Positions 46,431-56,285 of a DNA stretch of 64,000 bases are shown one piece after another. The translations under genes were made by a program, and so were the position numbers. The stretch lies in assembly GCA_947493335.1 (NCBI GenBank), contig CANLQO010000001.1:1674001-1738000 (forward strand), in the 5' to 3' direction. The notes beneath the pieces were generated by a model. That model was not told where the DNA came from and did no database searches. It worked only from the letters and a program-made list of their open reading frames with translations. The stretch's first letter is position 1; each line of letters begins with the position of its first letter. Source of the stretch: an uncultured Paracoccaceae bacterium (GTDB taxonomy: Bacteria > Pseudomonadota > Alphaproteobacteria > Rhodobacterales > Rhodobacteraceae).

Positions 46431-46465
46431 AAAAACCCCGCGCCAGCATCTGGTCGCGGGGGTTT
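46431..46465 (-). terminator. Rho-independent terminator of msrB
   Basis: On the minus strand, CGCGGGG pairs with CCCCGCG (46455-46461 and 46436-46442), helped by an inner TGG/CCA, and TTTTT follows (46431-46435). It begins about 22 bases after the msrB stop. Confidence 0.85.
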
Positions 46466-46487
46466 CAGCAGGGCTTGTGCAGAAAAA

Positions 46488-46946
46488 TCAGGCGGCGCGG
46501 AACACCAGACTGACACCGTTCAGACAATGCCGTTTGCCCGTGGGGGCCGGACCATCGTCAAAGATATGGCCCAGATGGCTGCCACAGCGGCGGCAATGGA
46601 CCTCTGTGCGCACCACAAACAGTTTGCGGTCCGGTTTTGTGCCGACAGCACCGGGCAGGCTTTGCCACCAGCTGGGCCAGCCCGTGCCACTGTCGTATTT
46701 CGTTTCGGACGGATAGACCGGTAAATCGCAGCCACGGCAGAAATAAGTGCCGGCGGCATAGTTCTTGTCCAACGGGCTGGAGCCCGCGCGCTCTGTTCCT
46801 TCCTGCCGCATCACCTTGTACTGGGCAGGCGTCAACATGGCGCGCCACTCCGCGTCGGTGCGGGTGATTTCAAAGCTTTGCGCCTGCAAAGCGGCGGGTG
46901 CGGCGGCGCTGGCCAGTGCTGCAAGGGTGAATTGGCGGCGGTTCAT
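46488..46946 (-). CDS. msrB: Peptide-methionine (R)-S-oxide reductase, exported
   Basis: The 152-residue enzyme reduces Met-R-sulfoxide in proteins. It has the zinc cysteines (YFCRGCDLP and VHCRRCGSHLGH), GTGWPSWW and the catalytic Cys in GKRHCLNGVSL. A leader MNRRQFTLAALASAAAPAALQA has twin arginines and a hydrophobic core, so it is likely exported through the Tat route to the periplasm; most MsrB proteins are cytosolic. A rho-independent terminator follows the gene. Confidence 0.95.
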   Translation of the reverse strand: MNRRQFTLAALASAAAPAALQAQSFEITRTDAEWRAMLTPAQYKVMRQEGTERAGSSPLDKNYAAGTYFCRGCDLPVYPSETKYDSGTGWPSWWQSLPGAVGTKPDRKLFVVRTEVHCRRCGSHLGHIFDDGPAPTGKRHCLNGVSLVFRAA

Positions 46947-47067
46947 GGCGTCATTCCTTTGTGCTTTGGCAATGGCCTAGCAGCCGATCCCTTGACCGAT
47001 CCAGAAAAACTGCGCCGACGCACGCGGTTGTGACTGTGCTGTGAAGCCATGTCAGCAGATTGAAATA

Positions 47068-47799
47068 TCAGCCGACCCAGACAACCGGTGCTACCGCCAC
47101 GATGTCACCGGTCGGTGCGCCCGTCGGCGAGCCGCCCGGCGGTTCGACCGAGATCGCACATTGCGCCCCCCGCAACAGGCCCACCTTGTAATCCGCGATC
47201 ACCATCTCGCCGCTGTCATCGGGCAAAATGCCCAGCGAAACGGGTGCGGAATCACCTTGAATGACCCAAAGCTCCAGCACCTGCCCTTCGGGTGCGGCAC
47301 CTGCCAACCGGGTCACCTGCAGGATCTCGCTATTCTCGACATAGCCGACCTCGACCACCAGAGAGTCGTCCGCCGAAGCGAGTTGCACCGTGGCCGTCGC
47401 GGGCGGGTCGATGACCGGGCCCAGATAGACGTTGATCGCCCAAAGCGCGATCATCGCGGCGACCAGCCCGCCGCCCATGGCAGGCAATAGCCCCAAACGT
47501 TCCATCCAGGACGATTTGCGCGGCGGTGACGGGACGGGTTTCGGCGCGGGCTCTTCCAGCGCCGCCGTACCAAAGGCGGCACTACGGATGCGATCAAGCA
47601 GCTCCGCGGGCGGCTCTGCCTCGGCAATCTCATCCGTCAACCCGGCGAAATCCTCGGCCCAGCGGGCATAATCCGCCCGCGCGGCCGGGTCGGTCGCCAT
47701 CAGCAGCTCAAATGCCGCCGCCTCATCCGCGTTCAGCAGGCCCAGCACATATTCGGCGGCCCGCGTCTCGTCTTCATTTGGCTCGATGTCATCACTCAT
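47068..47799 (-). CDS. Anti-sigma factor (RskA-like, ECF partner)
   Basis: The 243-residue protein has an N-terminal anti-sigma domain (DETRAAEYVLGLLNADEAAAFELL, about 8-35), one membrane helix (about 100-120, LLPAMGGGLVAAMIALWAINVYLG) and a periplasmic RskA domain with EVLELWVI-type motif (GQVLELWVIQGDSAPVSLG). It should hold the upstream sigma factor inactive at the membrane. The start overlaps the sigma stop (ATGA). The last residues GDIVAVAPVVWVG end the domain. Confidence 0.88.
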   Translation of the reverse strand: MSDDIEPNEDETRAAEYVLGLLNADEAAAFELLMATDPAARADYARWAEDFAGLTDEIAEAEPPAELLDRIRSAAFGTAALEEPAPKPVPSPPRKSSWMERLGLLPAMGGGLVAAMIALWAINVYLGPVIDPPATATVQLASADDSLVVEVGYVENSEILQVTRLAGAAPEGQVLELWVIQGDSAPVSLGILPDDSGEMVIADYKVGLLRGAQCAISVEPPGGSPTGAPTGDIVAVAPVVWVG

Positions 47800-48338
47800 T
47801 GCGACAGACACTCTCTTAACTTTAGCAAACTCCGGCGCAGCCAGGTCCGCATGGTATTCAGCGGCACCTCAAAGGCGTCCGCCAATTCCTGATACGTCTC
47901 CCCCTCCAGATAGGCGCGGCGCACCGCCACGGCCTTATCCGGCTCCAGCCCGTTCATGCAGCCGACGATGCGCGCGCGATCTGACGCGGCCACCGCCAAT
48001 GCCTCTGGCCCCGGTGCGTGATCTTCCAGCGCCGCAACCTCGTCCATGTCGCCGGTCGCGACCTTGCGCGCCCTGATCTTGTCGATACACAGGTTGCGCG
48101 TGATCGTGATCAGCCAAGTCATCGGGCTCAACCCATTGACCTTGTAGCGATCCGCATTGCGCCAGATTTTGACAAATGCATCCTGCAAGGCGTCCTCGGC
48201 TTCTGCCCGATTGCTCAAGACACGCAGGCACACCCCAAAGAGTTTCGCGCTTGTTGCCGCATAAAGGTCTTCAAAGGCGCCACGATCACCCTGCGCCATG
48301 GCCGCGATCATCGCCTCAATATCGTCGGTTGTCGTCAT
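47796..48338 (-). CDS. ECF RNA polymerase sigma factor
   Basis: The 180-residue sigma-70 family factor has region 2 (LFGVCLRVLSNRAEAEDALQDAFVKIWRNADRY) and region 4 (YLEGETYQELADAFEVPLNTMRTWLRRSLLKLRECL). It is co-translated with an RskA-like anti-sigma. SigK/SigL-type groups respond to redox or envelope stress. The target promoter is not visible in the window. The gene diverges from cobS, with about 160 bases between. Confidence 0.9.
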   Translation of the reverse strand: MTTTDDIEAMIAAMAQGDRGAFEDLYAATSAKLFGVCLRVLSNRAEAEDALQDAFVKIWRNADRYKVNGLSPMTWLITITRNLCIDKIRARKVATGDMDEVAALEDHAPGPEALAVAASDRARIVGCMNGLEPDKAVAVRRAYLEGETYQELADAFEVPLNTMRTWLRRSLLKLRECLSQ

Positions 48339-48499
48339 AGATCACTCATCCACCAATGCCCCCACTTTGGCGGGGTTTTGAAAAAACGCAACCGGCGCGC
48401 GAATCCAATGGCGAAATCACCCCCTTCCCCTTCCCTTTCCGCGCAATATGTTGCATCCGGCAAGACAAGACGATTGCGATGGAACGAAAGGTGCGCGCG

Positions 48500-49486
48500 A
48501 TGGCTGACGGCATGATTGATATTGATGCAAAACCAACCGAAGAGATTTCGGTGCGCGAGGTCTTTGGCATCGACTCAGACATGAAGATCAAGGGCTTCGC
48601 CGACCGGACAGAGCGGACCCCCGACATCGACAGCACTTACAAGTTTGATCCCGACACGACGCTCGCGATCCTCGCTGGCTTTGGCTACAACCGCCGTGTC
48701 ATGATCCAGGGCTATCACGGCACGGGCAAATCGACGCACATCGAACAGGTCGCCGCACGACTGAACTGGCCCGCCGTCCGGGTGAACCTTGATAGCCATA
48801 TCTCCCGGATCGACCTGATCGGGAAAGACGCAATCAAACTGCGCGACGGCGTGCAGGTGACTGAATTCCACGAAGGCATCCTGCCCTGGGCCCTTCGCAA
48901 CCCGGTTGCGATTGTGTTTGACGAATATGACGCAGGCCGTGCGGATGTGATGTTCGTGATCCAGCGCGTGCTGGAACATGACGGCAAGCTGACGCTGATG
49001 GACCAGAACCAGATCCTGACGCCGCACCCCTTCTTCCGCCTCTTTGCCACGGCCAATACCGTGGGTCTGGGCGATACAACCGGTCTCTACCACGGCACGC
49101 AGCAGATCAACCAGGCGCAGATGGACCGCTGGTCGCTGGTGGCCACGCTGAACTACCTCAGCCACGACGCCGAAGCCGCCATCGTCCTGTCGAAGTCGCC
49201 GCACTTCAACACCGAAAAGGGCCGCAAGACGATCTCTCAGATGGTGACCGTCGCGGACCTGACCCGCACGGCGTTTATGAACGGCGATCTGTCCACCGTC
49301 ATGTCGCCCCGGACCGTGCTCGCCTGGGCCGAAAACACCCGCATCTTCCAGGATGTGGGCTACGCCTTCCGCCTGTCGTTCCTGAACAAATGCGATGAGT
49401 TGGAGCGTCAGACCGTCGCCGAATTCTACCAGCGCTGCTTTGACGAGGAACTGCCCGAGAGCGCGGCAAGCTTGTCGCTGGGGTGA
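48500..49486 (+). CDS. cobS: Cobaltochelatase subunit CobS
   Basis: The 328-residue AAA+ subunit of aerobic cobaltochelatase drives insertion of cobalt into hydrogenobyrinate diamide with CobT and CobN. Walker A is [10 protein letters not shown] and Walker [10 protein letters not shown], with a sensor region [14 protein letters not shown]. The N-terminal part ([20 protein letters not shown]) is typical. The start at 48500 has GAAAGG upstream; an in-frame ATG at 48479 is possible. cobT follows 0.9 kb later, interrupted by two small genes. Confidence 0.96.
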   Translation: MADGMIDIDAKPTEEISVREVFGIDSDMKIKGFADRTERTPDIDSTYKFDPDTTLAILAGFGYNRRVMIQGYHGTGKSTHIEQVAARLNWPAVRVNLDSHISRIDLIGKDAIKLRDGVQVTEFHEGILPWALRNPVAIVFDEYDAGRADVMFVIQRVLEHDGKLTLMDQNQILTPHPFFRLFATANTVGLGDTTGLYHGTQQINQAQMDRWSLVATLNYLSHDAEAAIVLSKSPHFNTEKGRKTISQMVTVADLTRTAFMNGDLSTVMSPRTVLAWAENTRIFQDVGYAFRLSFLNKCDELERQTVAEFYQRCFDEELPESAASLSLG

Positions 49487-49887
49487 AGCGCAGCATCTGC
49501 ATCGCTGTTTTGTCCTCAATGGCAACACATGCCAGTGCAGTTAGTCATGCCAACTGGGCCCTTAAAGACTGCCTCGTAGGCGGATTGGACGGAACGGCCG
49601 TGCTTTGGGGCGAGACGCCCCCAAGACCGCATGTTCTCGCGACAGATGAACGGACACGCATCATTTGCAGCCAAAGCGGCCCCAGCGAAATTACGTTTGT
49701 TTGGCCGCTATTCGACGACGAGGGACTGGTTTCGCAATCGCGAGAATCCCAATCGGTCTACGGAACGACCATCGATGTCATCGACGGCGAAATCCTCTTG
49801 CGGCTCGTGATCGATCCGGCAGAGCCATGCGCTTTGACCTATTTTACCCATGCAAAGCTGGATGGACTGACCTGTGTCTTCGACTAG
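49483..49887 (+). CDS. Small exported hypothetical protein, GTG start, between cobS and cobT
   Basis: This 134-residue protein has a probable signal peptide ([19 protein letters not shown]), if it starts at the GTG at 49483, which overlaps the cobS stop (GTGA). The ATG at 49519 would lose the signal. Four cysteines in the mature part could form disulfides. No family was recognised. Its base composition is slightly less GC-rich than cobS. The reading frame overlap with cobS supports translation. Confidence 0.5.
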   Translation: MKRSICIAVLSSMATHASAVSHANWALKDCLVGGLDGTAVLWGETPPRPHVLATDERTRIICSQSGPSEITFVWPLFDDEGLVSQSRESQSVYGTTIDVIDGEILLRLVIDPAEPCALTYFTHAKLDGLTCVFD

Positions 49888-49983
49888 AGACTGACAATAC
49901 CCGCGTGCCCAAAACCCCACACCTATGCCGTCTCACCAAAATACCCCCTAGATAGGCGATAAATTAACCTTCATGCTGCTTTT

Positions 49984-50373
49984 ATGAGCAGTATGAAAAC
50001 TCTCATGACGACCTTCTGCCTCGCGCTTGGCGCCCTCCCCGCCAGTGCGGGGTCTTCTTTTGAGACCGATCCGCTTCGCACCTTTGCCGCCTGCGCGGGC
50101 CGGCTCTCGGCGTTGATGGAACACCAGTGGATGTTTGACGGCGACGCCTCTGAAATCACCCAGCGCCAGCGTGCCCAATTGATCGAATTGGCAGGCGCCA
50201 TCATGGCACCCGAACAGGGGCAGCAGGTTCTTGCCTGGCGGATCAATGCCAAGGCGGCCCACCACGCCCTGCTGACCCGCGCGACATTTAATGACGACCC
50301 CGGCGATGCCGCCTGGGCTGCCGATATGGCCGCGCTTCAGGCCGCTGATTGCACCGCACTTCTGCTGAGCTAA
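49984..50373 (+). CDS. Small exported hypothetical protein upstream of cobT
   Basis: The 129-residue protein has a signal peptide (MKTLMTTFCLALGALPASAG). The mature part has two cysteines (FAACAGRLSALMEHQWM and AADCTALLL) and helical, Ala-rich sequence. ATG 49984 and ATG 49993 are possible starts. It resembles no named family that I recognise. It is 51 bases upstream of cobT on the same strand, but a link to cobalamin synthesis is uncertain. Confidence 0.65.
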   Translation: MSSMKTLMTTFCLALGALPASAGSSFETDPLRTFAACAGRLSALMEHQWMFDGDASEITQRQRAQLIELAGAIMAPEQGQQVLAWRINAKAAHHALLTRATFNDDPGDAAWAADMAALQAADCTALLLS

Positions 50374-50424
50374 ACACGCGGGCCCCTCTGGTCATTGCCT
50401 GCGCGCCGCACTAGTTTGCGCGAT

Positions 50425-52302
50425 ATGAACAAGCCATCCGACAACCCCGCTGATCCGTTCAAGAAAGCCTTGGCAGAGGCGACAAAGGTCATGGCCGATG
50501 ACCCGGAACTGACGGTCAGCTACTCGGTGGACCCCGCAGGCCAGACCAGCGACACGATCCGCCTGCCGCAGGTCACCCGCCGCATGACCCGGCAAGAGGT
50601 GTTGCTGGCGCGCGGCCACGCGGACGCCATGGCGTTGCGACACAAGTTTCACGACCCCTCCACCGCGGCCAGATACATGCCGCAGGGGCAGATGGCGCAA
50701 GACCTTTACAACGCGATGGAAACCGCGCGGGTTGAGGCGGTCGGCGCGCAATATATGCCGGGCACCGCTGGCAATATCGACGCCAAGATCGGGAACGAGG
50801 CGCTGCGCAAGGGCTATGACCAGATCAAACAGCCCGCCGATGCGCCACTTGCGACCGCTGCTGGCTATATGATCCGCGAACTCGCTACTGGCCGCGACCT
50901 GCCCCAAGGGGCGGACAATGTGCTCAACCTCTGGCGCGGCTTTATTGAGGATCATTGCGGCGACACGCTAGAAAGCCTGTCGGACATGCTGAACGATCAG
51001 CAGGCATTCGCGAAATTTGCCCGTCAACTGATCTCTGACCTTGGCTATGCTGACCAGTTGGGCGACGATCCGGACGGATCGGACGAGGACGACGAAAACG
51101 AGGCCGAAGAAGGCAGCGACGAGCAGGAAGAGCCCGATAGCACCGGCGAGGATGACAGCGACGGCGAAGAGGCGGAGGCCAGCCCCGAGCAGTCTCAGGA
51201 GGATCAGCAAGACGCCTCTCAGGCCGAGATTTCGATGGACGATCAGGCCGACGCCGAGATGGGCGAAGAAACCGAGATGCCCGATGGCGAGGCGCCGATG
51301 GAGCCGCCACAGCCCGCGCCGATCTCCGACGCCGATCCCGATTACCGTGTCTATTCAACGGAGTACGACGAAGAGATCGGGGCCGAGGATCTGGCCGAAC
51401 CGGCAGAGCTTGAACGACTGCGCACCTACCTTGACCAACAGTTGGAGCCTTTGAAGGGCGCAGTGTCGCGGCTGGCCAACAAGTTGCAGCGCCGCCTGCA
51501 GGCGCAACAAAACCGGTCATGGGAATTTGACCGCGAGGAAGGCATTCTTGACGCCGGACGTCTTGCGCGCATCGTCGCCTCCCCCACCACGCCGCTGTCT
51601 TTCAAGGTCGAAAAAGACACCGAATTCCGTGACACCGTGGTGACGCTTTTGCTTGATAACTCCGGCTCCATGCGCGGGCGGCCCATTTCCATCGCCGCGA
51701 TTTGCGCCGATGTCATGGCCCGCACGCTGGAACGCTGCGCGGTCAAGGTCGAAATTCTGGGCTTTACCACGAAGGCGTGGAAAGGCGGGCAAAGCCGCGA
51801 GGATTGGTTGAAAGCCGGGCGCGAGGCGACGCCGGGCCGTCTGAACGACCTGCGGCACATCATCTACAAATCCGCCGACGCCCCGTGGCGACGGACCCGG
51901 CCTAATCTGGGGCTGATGATGAAAGAGGGCCTGCTGAAGGAAAACATCGACGGCGAGGCGCTGGAATGGGCGCACCGCCGCCTGATGGGACGGCATGAAC
52001 AGCGCAAGGTGCTGATGGTGATCTCGGACGGTGCGCCGGTGGATGACAGCACGCTTTCGGTGAACCCTGCCAACTACCTTGAAAAGCACCTGCGCGACGT
52101 GATCGCGATGATCGAAAAGCGCAAGGCGGTCGAATTGGCGGCCATCGGCATCGGCCACGACGTCACGCGCTACTATGACCGTGCGGTGACGATTACGGAT
52201 GTGGAACAACTGGCCGGTGCGATGACCGAGCAGTTGGCCAGCCTTTTTGATGCCGACCCGCGCAAACGGGCCCGCGTTCTGGGCATGCGCAAAGCCGGGT
52301 GA
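50425..52302 (+). CDS. cobT: Cobaltochelatase subunit CobT
   Basis: The 625-residue protein joins an N-terminal helical part (about 1-215), a highly acidic linker (about 215-320, runs of Asp, Glu and Gln) and a C-terminal von Willebrand A domain (about 405-600) with the metal-ion site [13 protein letters not shown]. With CobS it forms the ATP-driven chaperone that activates CobN. The start at 50425 ([16 protein letters not shown]) matches the family. Its stop is directly followed by a hairpin element. Confidence 0.95.
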   Translation: MNKPSDNPADPFKKALAEATKVMADDPELTVSYSVDPAGQTSDTIRLPQVTRRMTRQEVLLARGHADAMALRHKFHDPSTAARYMPQGQMAQDLYNAMETARVEAVGAQYMPGTAGNIDAKIGNEALRKGYDQIKQPADAPLATAAGYMIRELATGRDLPQGADNVLNLWRGFIEDHCGDTLESLSDMLNDQQAFAKFARQLISDLGYADQLGDDPDGSDEDDENEAEEGSDEQEEPDSTGEDDSDGEEAEASPEQSQEDQQDASQAEISMDDQADAEMGEETEMPDGEAPMEPPQPAPISDADPDYRVYSTEYDEEIGAEDLAEPAELERLRTYLDQQLEPLKGAVSRLANKLQRRLQAQQNRSWEFDREEGILDAGRLARIVASPTTPLSFKVEKDTEFRDTVVTLLLDNSGSMRGRPISIAAICADVMARTLERCAVKVEILGFTTKAWKGGQSREDWLKAGREATPGRLNDLRHIIYKSADAPWRRTRPNLGLMMKEGLLKENIDGEALEWAHRRLMGRHEQRKVLMVISDGAPVDDSTLSVNPANYLEKHLRDVIAMIEKRKAVELAAIGIGHDVTRYYDRAVTITDVEQLAGAMTEQLASLFDADPRKRARVLGMRKAG

Positions 52303-52357
52303 TGGCCTTCAAAGAAGGCCAGCCTCCGGCGGGCATATTTGTATTCAAAAGAAAGGG
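52303..52357. repeat. Hairpin plus CCTCCGGCGGGCATATTTG-type intergenic element
   Basis: TGGCCTTC (52303-52310) and GAAGGCCA (52314-52321) form a perfect eight-base stem with an AAA loop. CCTCCGGCGGG, ATATTTG and an AAAAGAAAGG stretch follow at 52323-52357. Very similar short intergenic sequences occur many times in Rhodobacterales genomes, from general knowledge. It ends at the ribosome site of the next gene. Confidence 0.6.
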
Positions 52358-52366
52358 ATAGGCCCC

Positions 52367-54130
52367 GTGTTTCAGACCTTTGATGCGACGACCTCGCCCG
52401 ACCAGGGCCCACCCCGCTTGACGGCCCTGCGCGAACAGATGCAGGCAGCGGGGCTGGACGGCTTTCTGGTGCCGCGCGCCGATGTGCATCAGGGCGAATA
52501 CGTGGCCGACGCAGACGCGCGTCTGGCCTGGCTGACAGGTTTCACCGGCTCGGCAGGCTTTGCCGCGGTCTTGGCCGATGTGGCTGGCGTTTTCATTGAT
52601 GGGCGCTATAGGCTACAGGTCCGCGATCAGGTGGCCGAGGACTTTACCCCGGTGCATTGGCCCGAGGTGCAGCTTGCCGATTGGCTGAAAGAACAGATGC
52701 CCGAGGGCGGCAATGTCGGTTTTGATCCCTGGCTGCATACGGTCGATGAGATTGCAAATCTGACAAAGACGCTTGATGGCAGTGGCATCACCCTGACCAC
52801 AATCGACAATCTGGTCGACGCGATCTGGTCCGACAGACCCGCCCCGCCGGACGCGAAGTTCACCGCGTATCCTGTTGAGTTTGCAGGTGAAAGCCATGCG
52901 GAAAAGCGCAAGCGTGTGGCCAGCGGCACCCATGTGATCACGCTGCCTGACAGCATTGCCTGGCTTTTGAACATCCGCGGCACGGATGTGGAACGCAATC
53001 CCGTGCCCCATGCCTTTGCGGTCCTGCACAGCGATGGCAAGGTCGATCTGTTTGCCCGCCCCGGCAAGGCCCAGGGCCTGCGCGACCATCTGGGCCCGGA
53101 CGTGACCCTGCATCCCCAAAGCCACTTTCTGGATCATCTGGCCACCCTGCCCGACCCGGTCTTGATCGACCGCAAGGTTTGCCCGCAGATCGTCGCCACG
53201 ACGCTGGGGGACAAGGCCAAACACGGCACTGATCCCTGCCTGCTGCCCAAGGCCCACAAGAACGCGACCGAGATTGCGGGCGCGCGCGCCGCCCATCTGC
53301 GCGACGGCGCGGCGATGGTCCGGTTTCTGGCCTGGCTTGATGCAGAAGCGCCAAAAAACGGGCTGACCGAAATCGACGTGGTCCGACAGCTTGAAACCTT
53401 CCGGCGCGAGACGAACCAACTGCTGGACGTCAGCTTTGAGACGATTTGTGGCGCAGGTGGGCACGGCGCAATCGTGCATTACCGCGTCACGGATGAAACC
53501 AACGCACCGGTCAAATCCGGAGAGCTTTTGCTGGTCGATTCAGGTGGGCAGTATATCGACGGCACCACCGACATCACTCGCACGGTGATCGTCGGCACCC
53601 CCACCGCTGACCACCGCACCTGCTATACCGCCGTGCTGCAAGGCATGATCGCGATCAGCCGCACCCGGTTTCCCAAGGGCGTGGCTGGCAACCATCTGGA
53701 TGCGCTGGCGCGCGCAGCACTCTGGGCGCAAGGCATGGATTACGACCATGGCACCGGCCATGGCGTCGGCGCATATCTCAGCGTGCATGAGGGCCCGCAT
53801 GGGCTGTCCCGCCGCGCGGTGACGCCGTTTGAGGAGGGTGTGATCGTCTCAAACGAACCGGGCTATTATCGCGAGGGCGCGTTTGGCATCCGGATCGAGA
53901 ACCTGATCGTGGTGACCAAGGCACCGCCCGGGCCCGATGATCGCGATCTTCTGGCCTTTGACACGCTGACCTATGTCCCGCTTGATCGTCGCCTGATCGA
54001 CACGGCGGTCCTGTCGCCGGCAGAGCGGGCCTGGATCGACCAGTACCACGCCACGACCCTTGACCAGATCGGTCCGCTCGTAGATGGTGACGCGCTCGAC
54101 TGGCTGAAAGCGGCAACCGCGCCGTTATAG
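52367..54130 (+). CDS. pepP: Xaa-Pro aminopeptidase (M24B), GTG start
   Basis: The 587-residue metallopeptidase removes N-terminal residues before proline. It has two creatinase-like N-terminal domains and the pita-bread catalytic domain (about 315-530). Metal ligands appear in LLLVDSGGQYIDGTTDITR (two Asp), GTGHGVGAYLSVHEGPHG (His), SNEPGYY and GIRIENL (Glu). The start is GTG at 52367 after GAAAGGG; no ATG fits. The three-domain form is about 590 residues, as here. Confidence 0.93.
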   Translation: MFQTFDATTSPDQGPPRLTALREQMQAAGLDGFLVPRADVHQGEYVADADARLAWLTGFTGSAGFAAVLADVAGVFIDGRYRLQVRDQVAEDFTPVHWPEVQLADWLKEQMPEGGNVGFDPWLHTVDEIANLTKTLDGSGITLTTIDNLVDAIWSDRPAPPDAKFTAYPVEFAGESHAEKRKRVASGTHVITLPDSIAWLLNIRGTDVERNPVPHAFAVLHSDGKVDLFARPGKAQGLRDHLGPDVTLHPQSHFLDHLATLPDPVLIDRKVCPQIVATTLGDKAKHGTDPCLLPKAHKNATEIAGARAAHLRDGAAMVRFLAWLDAEAPKNGLTEIDVVRQLETFRRETNQLLDVSFETICGAGGHGAIVHYRVTDETNAPVKSGELLLVDSGGQYIDGTTDITRTVIVGTPTADHRTCYTAVLQGMIAISRTRFPKGVAGNHLDALARAALWAQGMDYDHGTGHGVGAYLSVHEGPHGLSRRAVTPFEEGVIVSNEPGYYREGAFGIRIENLIVVTKAPPGPDDRDLLAFDTLTYVPLDRRLIDTAVLSPAERAWIDQYHATTLDQIGPLVDGDALDWLKAATAPL

Positions 54131-54186
54131 CATTGTCATACACAGACATTACCAAGACGCTGCGACGTTCGACGAAAGGATAAACC

Positions 54187-54528
54187 ATGGCTGACCACAT
54201 CAAAATTCGCCCCGCATCCGGCACCTGGGTGGTGCGCGCGGCGGGCGCAGTCATCGGTGAATCCACCAAGGCGCTGGAATTGACCGAGGGCGACTATCCG
54301 CCCGTGATCTACTTTCCGCGCGACGATATCGCGATGGCCTTTCTGGACCCCTCCGACACCACCTCGACCTGCCCCTACAAGGGCGACGCGCGGTATTTCA
54401 CCCTTGTCGCGAAAAGCGGCCCGATTGCGGATGCTGCTTGGTCGTATGAGGACCCCAAGGAAGGCGTCGCCGCAATCAAGGACCATCTGGCCTTCTACAC
54501 AACCAAGGTCGCTGTCGAAGAGGTTTAG
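54187..54528 (+). CDS. DUF427 domain protein
   Basis: The 113-residue protein contains the DUF427 (NTP_transf_9) core: GTWVVRAAGAVIGES, YPPVIYFPRDDIAMAFLD, STCPYKGDARYF and AAWSYEDPKEG. Function is unknown, though the fold is small and beta-rich. The start has AAAGGA upstream. Its stop overlaps that of the convergent chloride-channel gene by four bases. Confidence 0.9.
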   Translation: MADHIKIRPASGTWVVRAAGAVIGESTKALELTEGDYPPVIYFPRDDIAMAFLDPSDTTSTCPYKGDARYFTLVAKSGPIADAAWSYEDPKEGVAAIKDHLAFYTTKVAVEEV

Positions 54529-56213
54529 GAATGTTCCTCGCGCGCGGTCTCGGCCAGGGCCTTGTTCATCGCGCGCAGGGCGTCCACCTGAAACAATGCG
54601 CCCCATAGCTCTGGCGGGGCGCTTTCCCCGCCCAATGTGACGACAGGGATGAAATTATAACCGCCGGATTCGAACATGGGCATCGCCTGTTCCAACGTGG
54701 CATTGCCATCAATATAGACCCCCTCGCCGATCAGGTCCCAGCAGGCATTTTCTGACGCCGCCCGTTTGTGATCGCCGGGGCGCATGATCGTGGCGACCCG
54801 AAAGGTCGCCAGCAAATAGGCCTGTGGTCCGGCGGCAAGGTGGACGTTGCGCCGTTCCAATTGGGTCAAAAAGAACGACCGGTCCACCAACCGGGTCGAC
54901 AGGGCCGTCGACAGCGACACCGCCACCATCACCGCCATCGCCGTCTGCCAGTCGCCGGTCAGCTCAAACACAATCAACGTGGTGGAAATCGGCGCGCCCA
55001 AGACGGCGGCTGCCACCGCCCCCATGCCCGCCAGCGCATAAAGCGTGCCCTCACCTGAGACAGTGGGAAAGACACTTGTGGCGATAATGCCAAAGGCCAG
55101 CCCGGTCAGCGCGCCGACCATCAAAGAGGGTGAAAAGACACCGCCGCCCATGCGTCCGCCCATGGTGATCGCGACTGCGACGACCTTCAGGACGACAAAG
55201 ACCACCGCTTCATGCAGGATCAACTCTCCGGTCAGGGCAGCCGATGTCGTCTCATATCCCACGCCGATGATATGCGGAAACCAGATCGCGATTGCGCCCA
55301 GCATCAACCCCGCCACAGCCGGACGCAGGAACCTTGGCAGGCGCAGGCGATTCTGCACGAAACTGCCAAAGTCATCGGCCCAGAAGATCGCACGCATCAG
55401 CACCACAGCGACGAAGCCGCACACGATGCCAAGGATCAAGAAGGCGGGGAGTTCGACATAAAAGGCCAGCGCGTTTTGCGTCGGCAGCACAAACTCGGTC
55501 ACATCGCCAAAGGCCAGACGGTTGATGACCGTGCCTGCCACGCTGGCGATCACGATGGGGGCAAAGGCGTGCACAGCAAAGTGCCGCAACACCACTTCAA
55601 GCGCGAAGAGCGCGCCCGCCAGCGGCGCGTTGAAACTGGCCGATACGGCGGCAGCGACGGCACACCCCAAAAGGTCCCGGCCCGTCACACCATCCGCGCG
55701 GATCGTGCGGCTGATCAGGGTCGAAATGACAGCCGCCATATGCACCACCGGCCCCTCGCGCCCGGTCGATCCGCCAGTCGACAGCGTGATCATGCTGGCC
55801 AGCGCCGACACGGCCCCCTGCCGCACCTCGACACGGCCTTCGTGCAGGGCCGCACCTTCAATCACATCCGCGACCGAACGTACCCGGGCATCCGGCGTGA
55901 ACCGGTGGAAGATCACGCCGACAATCAAACCGCCAATCGCCGGGATCAGCAGAATATGATACCAGGCCAGACCGGCGGCAAAGCTGTGCAGCATCCGCAC
56001 ATCATCCGTGCCATACACCGTCGTCTGAATGGCGGTGATGCCCAACCGGAACAACAGCGCCGCTGTGCCCGCCGCAATCCCGATGATTAGCGCGATAAAC
56101 CAGAACTGCATCTGGCTTGGCCCGCGTGTCACCATCACCCGCACGGCTTTTCGCATATCGGCAGCAATCTTGCCCCGAAGTTCTGCGATCAGCGTTGCGA
56201 GCGTGCTGCCCAT
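54525..56213 (-). CDS. ClC-type chloride channel/transporter with CBS region
   Basis: The 562-residue inner-membrane protein has the ClC selectivity motifs GGSTGREGPVVHM (gating Glu) and GGGVFSPSLMVGA. C-terminal residues from about 475 (IMRPGDHKRAASENACWDL and MFESGGYNFIPVV) form a CBS-like region. It moves chloride or exchanges it for protons. The start at 56213 follows AGGCAGGACGG; an earlier ATG at 56249 is weaker. It diverges from the flavoprotein gene 72 bases away. Confidence 0.9.
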   Translation of the reverse strand: MGSTLATLIAELRGKIAADMRKAVRVMVTRGPSQMQFWFIALIIGIAAGTAALLFRLGITAIQTTVYGTDDVRMLHSFAAGLAWYHILLIPAIGGLIVGVIFHRFTPDARVRSVADVIEGAALHEGRVEVRQGAVSALASMITLSTGGSTGREGPVVHMAAVISTLISRTIRADGVTGRDLLGCAVAAAVSASFNAPLAGALFALEVVLRHFAVHAFAPIVIASVAGTVINRLAFGDVTEFVLPTQNALAFYVELPAFLILGIVCGFVAVVLMRAIFWADDFGSFVQNRLRLPRFLRPAVAGLMLGAIAIWFPHIIGVGYETTSAALTGELILHEAVVFVVLKVVAVAITMGGRMGGGVFSPSLMVGALTGLAFGIIATSVFPTVSGEGTLYALAGMGAVAAAVLGAPISTTLIVFELTGDWQTAMAVMVAVSLSTALSTRLVDRSFFLTQLERRNVHLAAGPQAYLLATFRVATIMRPGDHKRAASENACWDLIGEGVYIDGNATLEQAMPMFESGGYNFIPVVTLGGESAPPELWGALFQVDALRAMNKALAETAREEHS

Positions 56214-56285
56214 GCCGTCCTGCCTCTGGTCCGCGGGCCAGCGCTGCATTAGGATCGTTGGAATTTCAGACCGAAGGCCCAATTC

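Noticed and set aside
48575-49528. Open frame antisense to cobS (317 codons)
   Set aside because: Shadow of the conserved AAA+ gene on the other strand, without ribosome site or motif.
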